This document shows positions 12,170-23,561 of a stretch of DNA of 64,000 bases, piece by piece. Each line of letters starts with the position of its first letter. Position 1 is the stretch's first letter. The position numbers and the translations under genes were made by a program. The stretch lies in assembly GCF_027579695.1 (NCBI RefSeq), contig NC_083590.1, forward strand, positions 14,561,656-14,625,655, in the 5' to 3' direction. This stretch comes from Neoarius graeffei. Taxonomy: Eukaryota; Chordata; Actinopteri; Siluriformes; Ariidae. The notes beneath the pieces were generated by a model. The model was not told the origin of the DNA and made no database searches. It saw only the letters and a list, made by a program, of their open reading frames with translations.

Positions 12170-12820
12170 CAAGGGCCATTCTCAGAAAATGTGATAACTG
12201 TAAAGACATTAAATTTTGTATACACTAACTTATCCCTGTAAATATTGACAAGTTCATGAATTCAAAAGAGCTTATGAAAAAAAAAAAAGCCCAGTTATCT
12301 TTACCCTATAGAGCAACGGTAAACATGTCAGGGCATTTTTGGGTCACGGAGTGCAGAAAAATAAGTTATGCATTTATTCTCATCCTAACTTCCTATTTGG
12401 CAAACTAAACTTTCAACATGCATCATTATCAGTTGGGATTAGCTGCAGACAGAGTTAATTTCCCCTGACATCTCAATTTCATATTTACCGGATCCTGGAT
12501 TCCAACATTCATGCACCAGTGAGGTTTCCCCCCCCCCAAAATGGCTGCTCAACATCCTGGTCCTTCATGTAGCTGCACTGCCTTCTATTGTTAAAGCCCT
12601 GAGTTACAGCATGATGTTGCCATTTGGGTAACAGTAAAGACAATGTCCATTTTTGCGCGTGTTAGGCTACACACCAAAACTGTTTGAGCAAAGATATCCT
12701 CCCCCCCCCCAAAAAAAGAGAAGGTATAGAGGTAATATTTCAGGAAAAAAAGGATCAAGTTTCACTAATCATTTAGACAAGGCAGTAATAACATTTTGGT
12801 ATATTTAGGCCAACTTTTTG
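12170..12820 (+). repeat. Interspersed repeat A, copy 2 (downstream of fbf1)
   Basis: Second copy of the element in fbf1 intron 1, same orientation, with scattered indels. It keeps attccaacattcatgcacc, ctgctcaacatcctggtcct and gagttacagcatgatg, and ends near gacattttggtatatttagg as copy 1 does. Confidence 0.75.
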
Positions 12821-15800
12821 CTGCTTTGCTATTCTTTAAAATAAGAAGTATAATAGAGGGTCAGGATTAATGTTTTTTTTGGGGGGGAGGAGTTTAAAAT
12901 TGTAACTTGAGAATTGCAAAGAAATTGATTTAAACCAAACAAGCTCAATGCACAGCATTTTATTCAAGCTGCAATGCTAATAATAATGCCATGTTATCAG
13001 TTGCTGTGTAAATTTAAAAAAACTAAACTGATCCCTTTGACCTGTAACAGGAGGGATGTTGATTTACAACTCAAAAGGAACAGAAGTCCACAGACATTCA
13101 TTCCCAAGTGTCAGGACCAACTGATCTAGTGGAGATTATAGTAGTTTCTGTTCCAGACTGGAACCAAGTTCAGGCAAACAGTTGGCATTATATAGTTGTC
13201 CATGTTGTGGGACCAGACCCCAAAACCATTTACTGTAAACATTTAGTTCTTTGAACAGTGTTAGTAACATACATTAAACACGTTAAAATGATGCCTTTTG
13301 AAACTTACCATAGAACTGGTCACAAAAAGCTTAGATTTAGAACACTCCCTTTGTCTTATGGCTCCTGTCAGATCATACACGCCAACCCCTTGAGAATGAA
13401 GCAGTAGATCAGATTGCATGACACAGCCACACCCTTTGAGAGAAGTCCCCAAGCGTAAAATGGTGGATTCTCCTGCATTCCCAGTGCCATATTTGAAGGA
13501 AATTGAGAAACCAGCTTAAAAAACCCCACCATGACAAATAAGACAGTGATGATTTGAAGTAAAAAAAACCCTGTAAACCATCAATTCAGACAAGTTTAGT
13601 TTTATTGCACAACAATGCATAGTATTGAATATAGCACACCATTTTCCAGTTCCAGAATCAGTCACGCAACAGTGCCTTGAACATTTATGAATAGCAGTCC
13701 ATGCACACAAGCCCTTTTCCACTTCTGGGTTGAGTACCAGGATAGTCCTGACTTGTATATAAAAATAGGAAGATATTGTAATGTACATGTAGTTACTCTT
13801 TCAGAGGGGAATGAGATTGGTGTAAAGTATTCTGCATTGTTCAATTTATGGTATGGATTTCCTTTTTTGGAGGGGTGTAAGGTGACAGCACAGCAGAGCA
13901 TCACGTATCTGCACTTTGGGGGGGGGGGGGGGGAGCTCTGAGCAATGAGGATCACTCAAGTCATGACCACCTCCTCCCAGAAAGCTCCACCTCTGGTTCA
14001 AGTTCCATCCCCCTCCAGAGGATCACTAAATGTTCCTCCTCAATCACCTGAAACAAACAAACAAACAAAAAAAAACACAGAAGAAATCTTAATGTTCAGC
14101 CCTCTGACTCTTACCAGCTTAAGAAACTGGAAGACAAGCCTCAGGTTACCACGTCTCCACACAGTCATTTCAGACAGGGATAACTTTTCTATCATCACAG
14201 GCTTGCTTGAGTTTTCTCCACACCAACACTAACTAATCAAAGGATCACATGACTGCTTAGCAACTGTCACCATTGTAAGCTCCCAAACCAAGACCAGCTC
14301 TGTCAGAAACCACTCACTATCTTGTGAGGTCACCATTTTGTTGTGCTGTCCAAATGTAGTGAAACTTTACACCTTATGTAGTGGACTCCTGGTATCCCAC
14401 AATGAATCATGAAAAGTAGTGGACAACCGATGTCACCAACCAAGCATTATATCCCATCATGCATTGCAGTCACTGGTTTCATAAAGACAGTCAAGTACAG
14501 CAGTAGTTTTTCCCTATGACCAGCACAAGGCAAACTTACAGGCTGTGGCATGAAAATGACAAATACTGCCATGTGCTGGGTGAATGGATGGAGGAAGAAA
14601 CAAACATTCAAGTGCAATTAATAGTATGAACAGAAAAAAAAGCTAAGAGAATGAGGGGAAAAAAAAAATACAAGAATAAAAGTGGCTGTGCAGTGAGGAA
14701 TCAAAAGCCCCAAATCTGATTTAATAAAAGGCAGTGGTGAAGTATTCAGCCTTGATTTAAAAGAACTGAAAGACACTGCAAAGTACTTTGTATTTATTAA
14801 TGTGGGAAAGGTGCTCAGTATAATACGGATTTATCACAAGTACAGTACATGCATTTATTTAGAAAACCCACCAAGTGACTGATCTGGCACATTTTAATCA
14901 TGTGACCGCAATGACAAATAACGGTATGGTGGAGTAGAGTCCGAAAGTGGTTTTTCATTTCATCAATGAGCTCATTACATTAGTCCTCTATATAGTAATT
15001 CCCTAGATAGCGAGTAGAACAAGTGACTTCAGACACAGCTCAGGTTCATTTCAACTTTACATGAAGAATCTTAAGCCCTTCTATTCATTTAGATTTAACT
15101 GATAATCTAATTAACTCACTAGCCCCCCCCTTCTCCCTTTTATATAAGGGACATCTGGAAATAACATACAGCCATTATACAACTAAGGATTCTGATTGCT
15201 CAGTGTTCAGGTTTTAAGAAAAAAAACTTCATACCAAACAGATTAACATGTAATTGTTAACAAGGTGAAGCTTTCTGTACAGAGATGCTCATTTACATCA
15301 GAGTTGGTGCAGGAATTTTTTTTTTTAATTCTAGAGTTATGCACAATCATTTCAGAGTTTTACAACATACAAAGTATTTGTACCTCGCATTAATCCGAAG
15401 TCGATCTGGTCTGAGCATAGCCTCTAGGCGGCAGTTACCTGCAGAGAGAAGAGCCTTCAGACTCACTGTACAGAAAGCATACAAGGAGAGGAAACCTTCA
15501 GCTTCATCCTCAGAACAGTGTAGCTTTGAACCATCGTCAGTTATCGCATCAGACGGCACTTCCTATGTAGCATTTTCATCTCAGGAATACAAATCAATTT
15601 ATAAACTAGAGCAGCAGCTACAATTAGACACCTTAACGATCTTTTGGCCGTTGCAAAAGTAGAAGACTTTCAATATGTAAATTTTGCATTAATTACTCAG
15701 ATTTTCACTGGAAAAAAAAAGTTGATTCCCAATTATTTAGCATATCCAACCACGTGACACTGTTCCACAATTATCGACACCTTTGTCCACAGTTAGACAC

Positions 15801-16135
15801 CAGATGATTGTTAAAAATAATAAATTGGTATGTAGTATTAAGCTAGAACAGTTTATTTAAAGATTTGTTTTACATAGACTTGTGCAAAATCTCTTATATA
15901 AATATATGGATGTCGGTGCTTATGTAAATTAACTAAAATGAACTGATAATGTTTAATCTGTCTGAAAAGTATTTTCATAGAACACTGTTAATCATTTGCT
16001 GTTTGTATTAATTTCTAGTTTTGCAGTTTACCAATAAATGTCAACAAGTAATTGACATTGTAACCACATGACAATCCAGGTCAAAGGTCACATGCTATTC
16101 CTTGAACCAAAATAAAATGTTTACTAATACTGTGA

Positions 16136-16696
16136 TCATCTTTTGGCTGCTCCCGATTCGGGGTCACCACAGCGGATCTTGTGTCTCCATTGCTCCCTGT
16201 CTTCGGCATCCTTCTCTACCACACCTGCCACTTTCATGCCCTCTCTCACCACATCCATGCATCTCCTCTTTGGCCTTCCTCGTTTTTGTTTGCCTGGCAG
16301 CTCCATCCTCAACATTCTCCTTCCAACATGCTCTGCATCTCTTCTCAGGATGTGCCCGTACCATCTCAGTCTCATCTCTCTTAGCTTAATTCCCAATCTC
16401 TCCACATGTGCTGTCCCTCTGATGTGCTCATTCCTTATCCCGTCCAACCTCGTCACTCCCAACGCAAACCTTAACATCCTCAACTCCGCCACCTCCAACT
16501 TTGCCTCCTGTTTCTTTGTTAAGGGTACGGTCTCCAATCCATACATCACAGCTGGTCTCACTACTGCCTTATACATCTTACCCTTCACTTCTGCTGGGAC
16601 TTTCCTATCACAAATGACTCCCGAAATCCTTCTCCAACTGCTCCACCCTGCCTGCACTCTCACCTCACTATTGCAGCCCCCATTTTCCCATCTACC
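16136..16696 (-). pseudogene. RTE-type non-LTR retrotransposon, 3' fragment (reverse transcriptase C-terminus)
   Basis: An open minus-strand frame begins near GRWENGGCNSEVRVQAGW and continues through KGKMYKAVVRPAVMYGLE, AELRMLRFALGVTRLDGI, VERLGIKLREMRLRWYGHI and GRRMLRMELPGKQKRGRPK to a stop at 16136. These are the C-terminal blocks of RTE-clade reverse transcriptases. The 5' two thirds are missing, as is usual for truncated LINE insertions. It remains open over about 185 codons, so it may be fairly recent. Confidence 0.85.
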
Positions 16697-16954
16697 GATA
16701 CTGTGATGTAGTAGATATTTACAATAAACCACAATTCTGAATGAAATAGAAAAATCTGAATATTTCAAGCATGCAATTTATAATGTCAGGAATTTAATTC
16801 TGCTCCAATTCTATTTATTGCAACAGGATTCCAAATACTCAACACTCCATTCTTTTATGAATCAAAGATTAAAAAAAAAGCCACAGCACTTTTTTTTTTT
16901 TAAGTACTTCATCTACTTCAATGTTACACAAAGATCAATCCATAACAGTTGTAA

Positions 16955-17013
16955 AGGTCACTTAATCCCACAGGGTGTCGATAATGGTAGACACCAGTGA
17001 AAGTGATCAACAC
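16955..17013 (-). ncRNA. Stable hairpin, possible H/ACA-type half inside the candidate host transcript
   Basis: On the minus strand, GATCACTT pairs with AAGTGACC and, inside, GGTGTC pairs with GACACC around a short loop. They are separated by asymmetric internal bulges, the layout of a pseudouridylation pocket. A second small hairpin (GTTTCG/CGAAAC) lies at about 17083-17103. No convincing full H and ACA boxes were proven. Confidence 0.25.
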
Positions 17014-18320
17014 TTCACATGACTTCTCAAACACACATTTAGATACAAAATGGCGACTGTCAAATGAAAAAAGAAACAGTTTCGACAAGATCACGAAACC
17101 TTGGTGAATTTGATCAGTAAAAACATGTCCATGATCTTTCCACCATGCTTATATCCAGGAGTTCCGAAAAAAAATTGCTGAGCATACTAAAAAAAAAAAA
17201 TTTCCATCTCAGATAACAAGCTGAGATCAAAGGGTGAGGCAGGTCTTCCAGTTGATTAATTAACCAATAATTGCTGTAACTGAAACTCACCTTCGTAAAA
17301 TTATTTATTGGTAAATCTGAAAAGGTCTCGATCATTGCAGCCGCCACTCTAGTTACAGTCACAAAACATTAAAACAATGTACCTTCAGTCACTGATACAG
17401 GATCCAAGATGGAGATTCCTTCAGGATTCATTCATAATGAAGGCCACAATCTACATCCCTTAAAAAAAAAAAGTCAGAAAACAGATTGAGAGAGGGAAAA
17501 AAAAAAAAGCACACTTTGGATTATTCTGCACTGTACATTGGTAAACTTTTTCTGGGTCTATAACCTGAAATAGTGATTTATACTGCACTCTAATGACTCA
17601 CTCCAGGCTTTAACATTAGCATGGCGTTTACAGTGTGACCTCTGACCCTTTGCAGGTCCATCTCGCCCCGCCTCTCCACGTTTAGGATCCATAAGTTTTA
17701 AACCCCAGTCACGTGCAGCCACTCAATAAGGCGTGAACATGGAGTCACCCGCCACGTGCTCGCGCACACTTATCACAAGTTTTAATAATTTCCGGTTAAC
17801 GACTTCCAAACCTTTAAAATAATAACTTTAAAAAAAAAGTCTAAAACGCGAAATGCGAAGTGTTAAAAAATTAAGTTTTCAAGAGAAAGCGAAAAAAAAA
17901 AAATTAGAAGCGCGCGCTCTAACATGGTCCATTCAAGCTAGCAAAAAATAACTAGCCGAGCTAATTAGGTGGGCGGATAATCGTGCAGATTTCCATTTAA
18001 GCAAAAAGCGTGTTAAAATGTTTAAGAAAAAAAACCAGCCACAAATACTATATATATCACTGTGATTTTTTTAAATGTAAAATAAGCTGCTGACTCGCTA
18101 GCAAAAGAGATTAGCGCGCTAGCAAAAGAGATTAGCGCGCTAGCAATGACAAAAAAAAGCTTAAATATATTTAGAAACACTTACATTTGATTAAGGCGGC
18201 CTTAGAGCGTCCATATTTAACCTTCCAGTGTTAGACATTTTATTTATAAGCGTTTAAGAGAAAGCCACTACTGCCTCTGATACTGCAACAGGCGGAAAAG
18301 AGAACAGCTAAGCCCAGGGA

Positions 18321-18359
18321 GGCAGTATTTATACTTCTAATGACGTAACAGCCCACGTG
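18321..18359 (-). promoter_or_regulatory. Minus-strand core promoter: TATA box, CRE and E-box
   Basis: Reading the minus strand there is CACGTG (18354-18359), a TTACGTCA CRE-type site (18341-18348) and AGTATAAATACTGCC (18321-18335). These are in the normal order and spacing for a TATA promoter firing leftwards with a start near 18300. A tandem gctagcaaaagagattagcgc duplication lies within the first intron at about 18098-18142. Confidence 0.45.
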
Positions 18360-18415
18360 ACTTCAGGCAAGCGTAGTGGAGGCGTTTACAATGAACTCAA
18401 ATATTCGAGTTTATT

Positions 18416-18798
18416 CTCATCTCATCTCATCTCATCTCCTGTAGCCGCTTTATCCTGTTCCACAGGGTCGCAGGCAAGCTGGAGCCTATCCCAGCTGACT
18501 ACGGGCGAAAGGCGGGGTACACCCTGGACAAGTCGCCAGGTCATCACAGGGCTGACACATAGACACAGACAACCATTCACACTCACATTCACACCTACGC
18601 TCAATTTAGAGTCACCAGTTAACCTAACCTGCATGTCTTTGGACTGTGGGGGAAACCGGAGCACCCGGAGGAAACCCACGCGGACACGTGGAGAACATGC
18701 AAACTCTGCACAGAAAGGCCCTCGCCGGCCACGGGGCTCGAACCCAGGACCTTCTTGCTGTGAGGCGACAGCGCTAACCACTACACCACCGTGCCGCC
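18416..18798 (-). mobile_element. V-SINE (DANA/Mermaid-type), full length
   Basis: Minus-strand tRNA-derived SINE. The head (ggcggcacggtggtgtagtgg) carries an A box and ggttcgagcc a B box; the tail is (gatga)n. It is flanked by a 14-bp duplication, tattcgagtttatt at 18402-18415 and tatttgagtttatt at 18799-18812 (one mismatch). It sits about 60 bp from the putative minus-strand promoter. Confidence 0.92.
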
Positions 18799-19360
18799 TA
18801 TTTGAGTTTATTATTAATAATAATAATAATAATAATAAATGGTCTCTAGACATTTTGAAACCAAAATGCACCAGGATTAATTATTTATTCATAGAATAAA
18901 AGTGAAACAAACAACATTTGTTTGGCCTCTTCTTTCATTTTAGATAAGATAAGAGAGCCTTTTATTATCCCACAAGGGGAAACTGACATTGCTACAGCAG
19001 CAAAATATATAAAGAGAAAAAGATAAGGCAGTGAAGGAGTAGTGCAAAAGTACTTAGTATACAAGCTACAAATTTGCATAAATTAACAGGTTTGCAGAAA
19101 TATAGTTAACACAAGTGTATTACAAAGGTGGTATTGCACAGGCAAGAGCCATTTTAACCATGTGTAGCGAGCAGTTCACTGTAAACTACTGATGCTGATA
19201 GTGCACACAGTATACGTTCAGAGGGGTTTCAGTGGATGTAGAAGTGATCTGGACAGTATTGTTCATTATTGTGAGGAGTGTCTGGTGCTGTGCTTGGTGA
19301 GGTACTGGTTGTACAGTCTCACAGCAGTAGGGAGGAAGGAGCTGCTGTATCTCTCCTTAA

Positions 19361-19999
19361 AGTGCCATTCCACCATTGGATGTATTTTTTTGGCATAAAA
19401 TACAATATATTTTATGACAACATGACTAGACAGAAATCTTTTAGCTTCAAAATGATATATCAAACATAATTTTTTGACAACGACAAGTATATTAATTTTG
19501 CGACCAAAGTCACCTACCCTTTTAATTTCCGCGCGGTAGTGAAACGTGATGTCATCGGCAGGTTCCCCTTTTTGTGTACCACGTCACGTGTGACATGGCA
19601 CAGATTATCAGCAATGGTGGATAGAACGCGATTTCCACTTGTCGATTGCTGTGCCGATATTCACCATCGACCGTCTCCTTTGGGCATCACTTGCTATTTT
19701 CCTTCGCTTCTTTTCCGAAGCTGACAATCGTGTTCTATCCGCCATTGCTGATAATCTGTGCCACGTCACACGTGACGTGGTACACAAGAAGGGGAACCTG
19801 CCGATGACATCACGTTTCACTACCGCGCGGAAATTAAAAGGGTAGGTGACTTTGGTCGCGAAATTAATATACTTGTCGTTGTCAAAAAATTATGTTTGAT
19901 ATATCATTTTGAAGCTAAAAGATTTATCTGTCTAGTCATGTTGTCATAAAATATATTGTATTTTATGCCAAAGAATACATCCAATGGTGGAATGGCACT
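19361..19999. mobile_element. Palindromic TTAA element B (Kolobok-like MITE)
   Basis: The ends AGTGCCATTCCACC and GGTGGAATGGCACT are exact inverted repeats flanked by TTAA at 19357-19360 and 20000-20003. The arms (about 270 bp each) are inverted copies of each other, so the whole unit is a near-palindrome. The right arm read on the minus strand encodes SASEKKRRKIASDAQRRRS, a basic stretch resembling protein fragments common in fish transposons. Confidence 0.85.
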
Positions 20000-20003
20000 T
20001 TAA

Positions 20004-21052
20004 GGGACATTCCACCGAATGGGTGCCATTTGCTTGTTGTACCACTCCCAAATTAAACTTAATTTGTTATATCTTTTCAACACTGATTATAATAACACAC
20101 ATATTTAACTATTCAAAATGTTAAAAGGCTACGTTTTTTTTTTTTTTTTACATGGTTTGGAAGTCAAAGATGGCTGCATTTTTTCAGTCCTGTTACCAAA
20201 ACTCAAAGTAACAGGACTGAGTTTTTAGCCTAGGATTAGCTAATACATGGAATTAAGCCACATGGCGTCATCGCTAATAGTATGACCACACTTAGCACAT
20301 TCTAGTGATTTACCAAAAATCTGTATTTTTAAAATAAACAAATATCATCTAAGAAATAATTTAAGTAACAGGACAGTATGTTGACATTGACCTTATCAGT
20401 CAAAGTTAAAAAATCATCAAATATACAGAAAAGTAAATGAGAGAACTAACTTTTGGTCTTTGCATGGCCTTCAGAAGACACAACTGATGTAACTTCCTGT
20501 TGAGCATGTGATTTATGGAATGTTCCAAATTTGTCAGATGGGGTAATATGTTTGGGTAACAGGACTGAGTGAAAACCCAGGGACATGACTAAAATGTGTA
20601 TTTTAACTAAGATATTGTGGATTTCTTATGAAAAAAAATATATTTAAACCATGGATAGGATATGGAGTCACACAACAGTGCAAAAGAAATACTGTTTCTG
20701 AAGGATTTTAATCATAATATTTCATAGTTAAGTATAAATTTAGAGTGCAGGGACAGGTAACACATGCTATTTTTCAGTGTTTTAGGTAGTTTTTATTAAT
20801 CCTTACAATTATCATCGACAAATTGTCAAAAGGTCGTAACTTCAAAGTTGATAACTTTACAGGACAACCAAAAAACTGTCGTAATTATGACGTTTTGACA
20901 ATCAGCCGACGTTATATATCTAAATTTGAAATCAGATCAATGTGCAGGACATTCTGCGTAATAAGGAAATGTATTTTAAAGTACATTTTTATGTGCATTT
21001 ATACATATAATTTTCTAGGGACGGAAATGGCACCGATTCGGTGGAATGGCTC
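20004..21052 (+). mobile_element. TTAA element C, copy 1 (Kolobok-like, non-autonomous)
   Basis: The ends GGGACATTCCACCGAAT and GATTCGGTGGAATGGCTC form inverted repeats. TTAA lies on both sides (20000-20003, shared with element B, and 21053-21056). It is 1049 bp, AT-rich, with no significant frame and with repeated taacaggactgag motifs. It shares the terminal core GCCATTCCACC with element B. Confidence 0.85.
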
Positions 21053-21247
21053 TTAACACACCGCAGATGGAGAAGCTGGTCACTGAAGGAGCTGCCCAGT
21101 GCTGCTACTGTCTCCTGCAGTGGATGGGAGGTGTTCGCCATTAAGGATGATAACTTGGCCAACATCCTCCTCTCCCCCACTACGTCCATTTTAAGTGGAA
21201 AGAAGTAAATAAAAACAAATATATTATTAGTTATAATAATAAGCTAT

Positions 21248-21532
21248 ACATACAACCCATTATCCATAAGCACTTATCCTGTGCAGGGTCACAGGCAAGA
21301 TGGAGCCTATCCCAGCTGACTATGGGTGAGAGGCGGGGTACACCCTGGACAAGTCATCAGGTCATCGCAGGGCTGAGACACAGAAACAAACAACCATTCA
21401 CACTCACATTCACACCTACGGTCAATTTAGAGACACCAATTATCCGAACCTGCATGTCTTTGGTCTGTGGGGGAAACCGGAACACATGCAAACTCCACAC
21501 AGAAAGGCCCCTGTCGGCTACCGGGCTCAACT
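21248..21532 (-). mobile_element. V-SINE, 5'-truncated degraded copy
   Basis: Minus-strand SINE body: aggatgaagtg-type tail variant (cacttatcctgtgcagggtc), cccagctgactatgggtgag, catgtctttggtctgtgggg. It lacks the tRNA-like head. Confidence 0.75.
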
Positions 21533-21715
21533 CGAAATTTTAAGGCAGCCCTTGCACTAACTTTTTTAAGTTAAAACAGCAAATCATTTTTTACAACCCG
21601 GTTTCCAAAAAAGTTGGGACGTTGTGCACTATCTATACCCCCCTCCCCCTCACACACACACTTTATCTGCACTATACCTTATCACATGTTGCACAATTAT
21701 TGTTACAGTTCCACT

Positions 21716-21935
21716 ATCCACTCTCAGAAAATAAAGTACATTATTGTACCTTTAGGGTACCCTGCTTGTCAGTGAGGCAGTACTGTCTAAGGTACTTATT
21801 TGTACCCTTTATACTGCTTGGGACTATATATGTACATTTTTGGCCCTAAAAAGGTACACATAGTGACCTTGAGGTCCAATAATGAGCCGTAGGCGTACAT
21901 TAAGGTAGGTTGTACCTTGGGAGACATCTTGTCGT
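21716..21935. repeat. GTAC/GGTACC-rich fish repeat
   Basis: A dense cluster of tgtacc, ggtacc, ggtact and gtacat words, reading partly as inverted copies. It resembles a common interspersed fish element, but I cannot name the family. Confidence 0.45.
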
Positions 21936-22229
21936 TTGTTACTGTCTTTTGTAAGCAATTGTCCTCATTTAGCTCTGTCCTTATTCTATTCTATTCTTCT
22001 TCTTCCTTGACCAACACTGTTGCCAGGATCCACATGTCATATTAACTGGAGCATAGTTTGACACAGGATGCCCTTCCTGCCACAACCCTCTCATTTCTGG
22101 GCTTGGAAAACAAGCATTCACATAGACATTCACATCGATGGGCAATTTTGGGTGGCACGGAGGTGTAGTGGTTAGCACTGTCATCTCACAGCAAGAAGGT
22201 TCTGGGTTCAAGCCCAGCGGCTAATAGGA

Positions 22230-23561
22230 GAGCCATTCCACCAAATCGGTGCCATTTCCGTCCCTAGAAAATTATATGTATAAATGCACATAAAAATGTA
22301 CTTTAAAATAAATTTCCTTATTACGCAGAATGTCCTGCACATTGATCTGATTTCAAATTTAAGATATATAATTGTAAGGATTAATAAAAACTACCTAAAA
22401 CACTGAAAAATATCATGTGTTACCTGTCTCCGCACTCTAACTTTATACTTAACTATGAAATATTATGATTAAAATCCTTCAGAAACAGTATTTCTTTTGC
22501 ACTGTTGTGTGACTCCATATCCTATCCATGGTTTAAATATATTTTTTTCATAAGAAATCCACAATATCTTAGTTAAAATACACATTTTAGTCGTGTCCCT
22601 GGGTTTTCACTCAGTCCTGTTACCCAAACATATTACCCCATCTGACAAATTTGGAACATTCCATAAATCACATGCTCAACAGGAAGTTACATCAGTTGTG
22701 TCTTCTGAAGGCCATGGGAAGACCAAAAGTTAGTTCTCTCATTTACTTTTCTGTATATTTGATGATTTTTTAACTTTGACTGATAAGGTCAATGTCAACA
22801 TACTGTCCTGTTACTTAAATTATTTCTTAGATGATATTTGTTTAGGGCGGCACGGTGGTGTAGTGGTTAGCGCTGTCGCCTCACAGCAAGAAGGTCCTGG
22901 GTTCGAGCCCCGGGGCCAGCGAGGGCCTTTCTGTGTGGAGTTTGTATGTTCTCCCCGTGTCCGTGTGGGTTTCCTCGGGGTGCTCTGGTTTCCCCCACAG
23001 TCCAAAGACATGCAGGTTAGGTTAACTGGTGACTCTAAATTGACCGTAGGTGTGAATGTGAGTGTGAATGGTTGTCTGTGTCTATGTGTCAGCCCTGTGA
23101 TGACCTGGCGACTTGTCCAGGGTGTACCCCGCCTTTCGCCCGTAGTCAGCTGGGATAGGCTCCAGGTTGCCTGCGACCCTGTAGAAGGATAAAGCGGCTA
23201 GAGATAATGAGATGAGATATTTGTTTATTTTAAAAATACAGATTTTTGGTAAATCACTAGAATGTCCTAAGTGTGGTCATGCTATTAGCGATGGCGCCAT
23301 GTGGCTTAATTCCACGTATTAGCTAATCCTAGGCTAAAAACTCAGTCCTGTTACTTTCAGAGTTTTGGTAACAGGACTGAAAAAAAATGCAGCTATCTTT
23401 GACTTCCAAACCTTGTAAAAAAAAAAAATAACGTAGCCTTTTAACATTCTGAATAGTTAAATATGTGTGTTATTATAATCAGTGTTGAAAATATATAACA
23501 AATTAAGTTTAATTTGAGAGTGGTACAACAAGCAAATGGCACCCATTCGGTGGAATGTCCC
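22230..23561 (-). mobile_element. TTAA-type element C', inverted copy of element C carrying a SINE
   Basis: The sequence is the reverse complement of 20004-21052 at high identity, from GAGCCATTCCACC to GGTGGAATGTCCC, plus one 383-bp SINE insertion. Unlike copy 1 it is not bordered by TTAA; the host SINE is simply interrupted (ctaatag / aggggccc). Confidence 0.85.
22845..23215 (+). mobile_element. V-SINE inserted in element C'
   Basis: Full-length plus-strand copy (gggcggcacggtggtgtagt ... gataatgagat) flanked by a perfect 12-bp duplication GATATTTGTTTA at 22833-22844 and 23216-23227. Element C at 20335-20350 shows the empty site. Confidence 0.95.

Larger units (their letters stand above)
12945..18300 (-). 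ncRNA. Candidate minus-strand spliced transcription unit without recognisable protein
   Basis: Minus-strand promoter signals near 18.33 kb are followed by a consensus donor AAAT|GTAAGTG (exon 1 about 18185-18300). Exon-like segments bounded by AG and GT lie at 17383-17458, 17291-17348 and 15384-15438, and a donor-like border lies at 13308/13309. An AATAAA signal lies at 12959-12964. No exon matches a protein I know and the first exon has only a 15-codon frame. A long non-coding RNA or snoRNA host gene is one reading; a short unrecognised coding gene is another. An RTE LINE fragment lies inside an intron of the model. Confidence 0.35.
18943..21192 (-). mobile_element. Non-LTR retrotransposon 3' fragment, split by two TTAA elements
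   Basis: Minus-strand frame 21190-21053 reads VVGERRMLAKLSSLM and TSHPLQETVAALGSSFSD. It resumes at 19356 with ERYSSSFLPTAVRLYNQYL and runs into an A-rich 3' UTR ending near 18943. These are the C-terminal residues of a fish LINE polymerase (Rex/jockey-like; exact clade not certain). Removing 19361-21056 restores the reading frame exactly. Confidence 0.8.

Noticed and set aside
13459-13518. Small ORF MVDSPAFPVPYLKEIEKPA
   Set aside because: Nineteen codons with no supporting context.
16143-16706. 187-codon plus-strand frame
   Set aside because: It is the antisense shadow of the RTE reverse-transcriptase fragment, whose conserved residues are on the minus strand.
18357-18899. 180-codon frame near 18.6 kb and similar frames at 22.8, 34.4 and 47.0 kb
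   Set aside because: All are SINE sequence read through; peptides such as MSLDCGGNRSTRRKPTRTRG recur at each SINE copy.
22852-22925. tRNA gene
   Set aside because: The A and B boxes belong to the SINE head; the cloverleaf is imperfect and the SINE body and target duplications follow.
20004-23561. Inverted segmental duplication or assembly artefact
   Set aside because: The two copies have transposon termini, copy 1 has TTAA flanks, and copy 2 has its own SINE insertion, so they are better explained as separate element copies.
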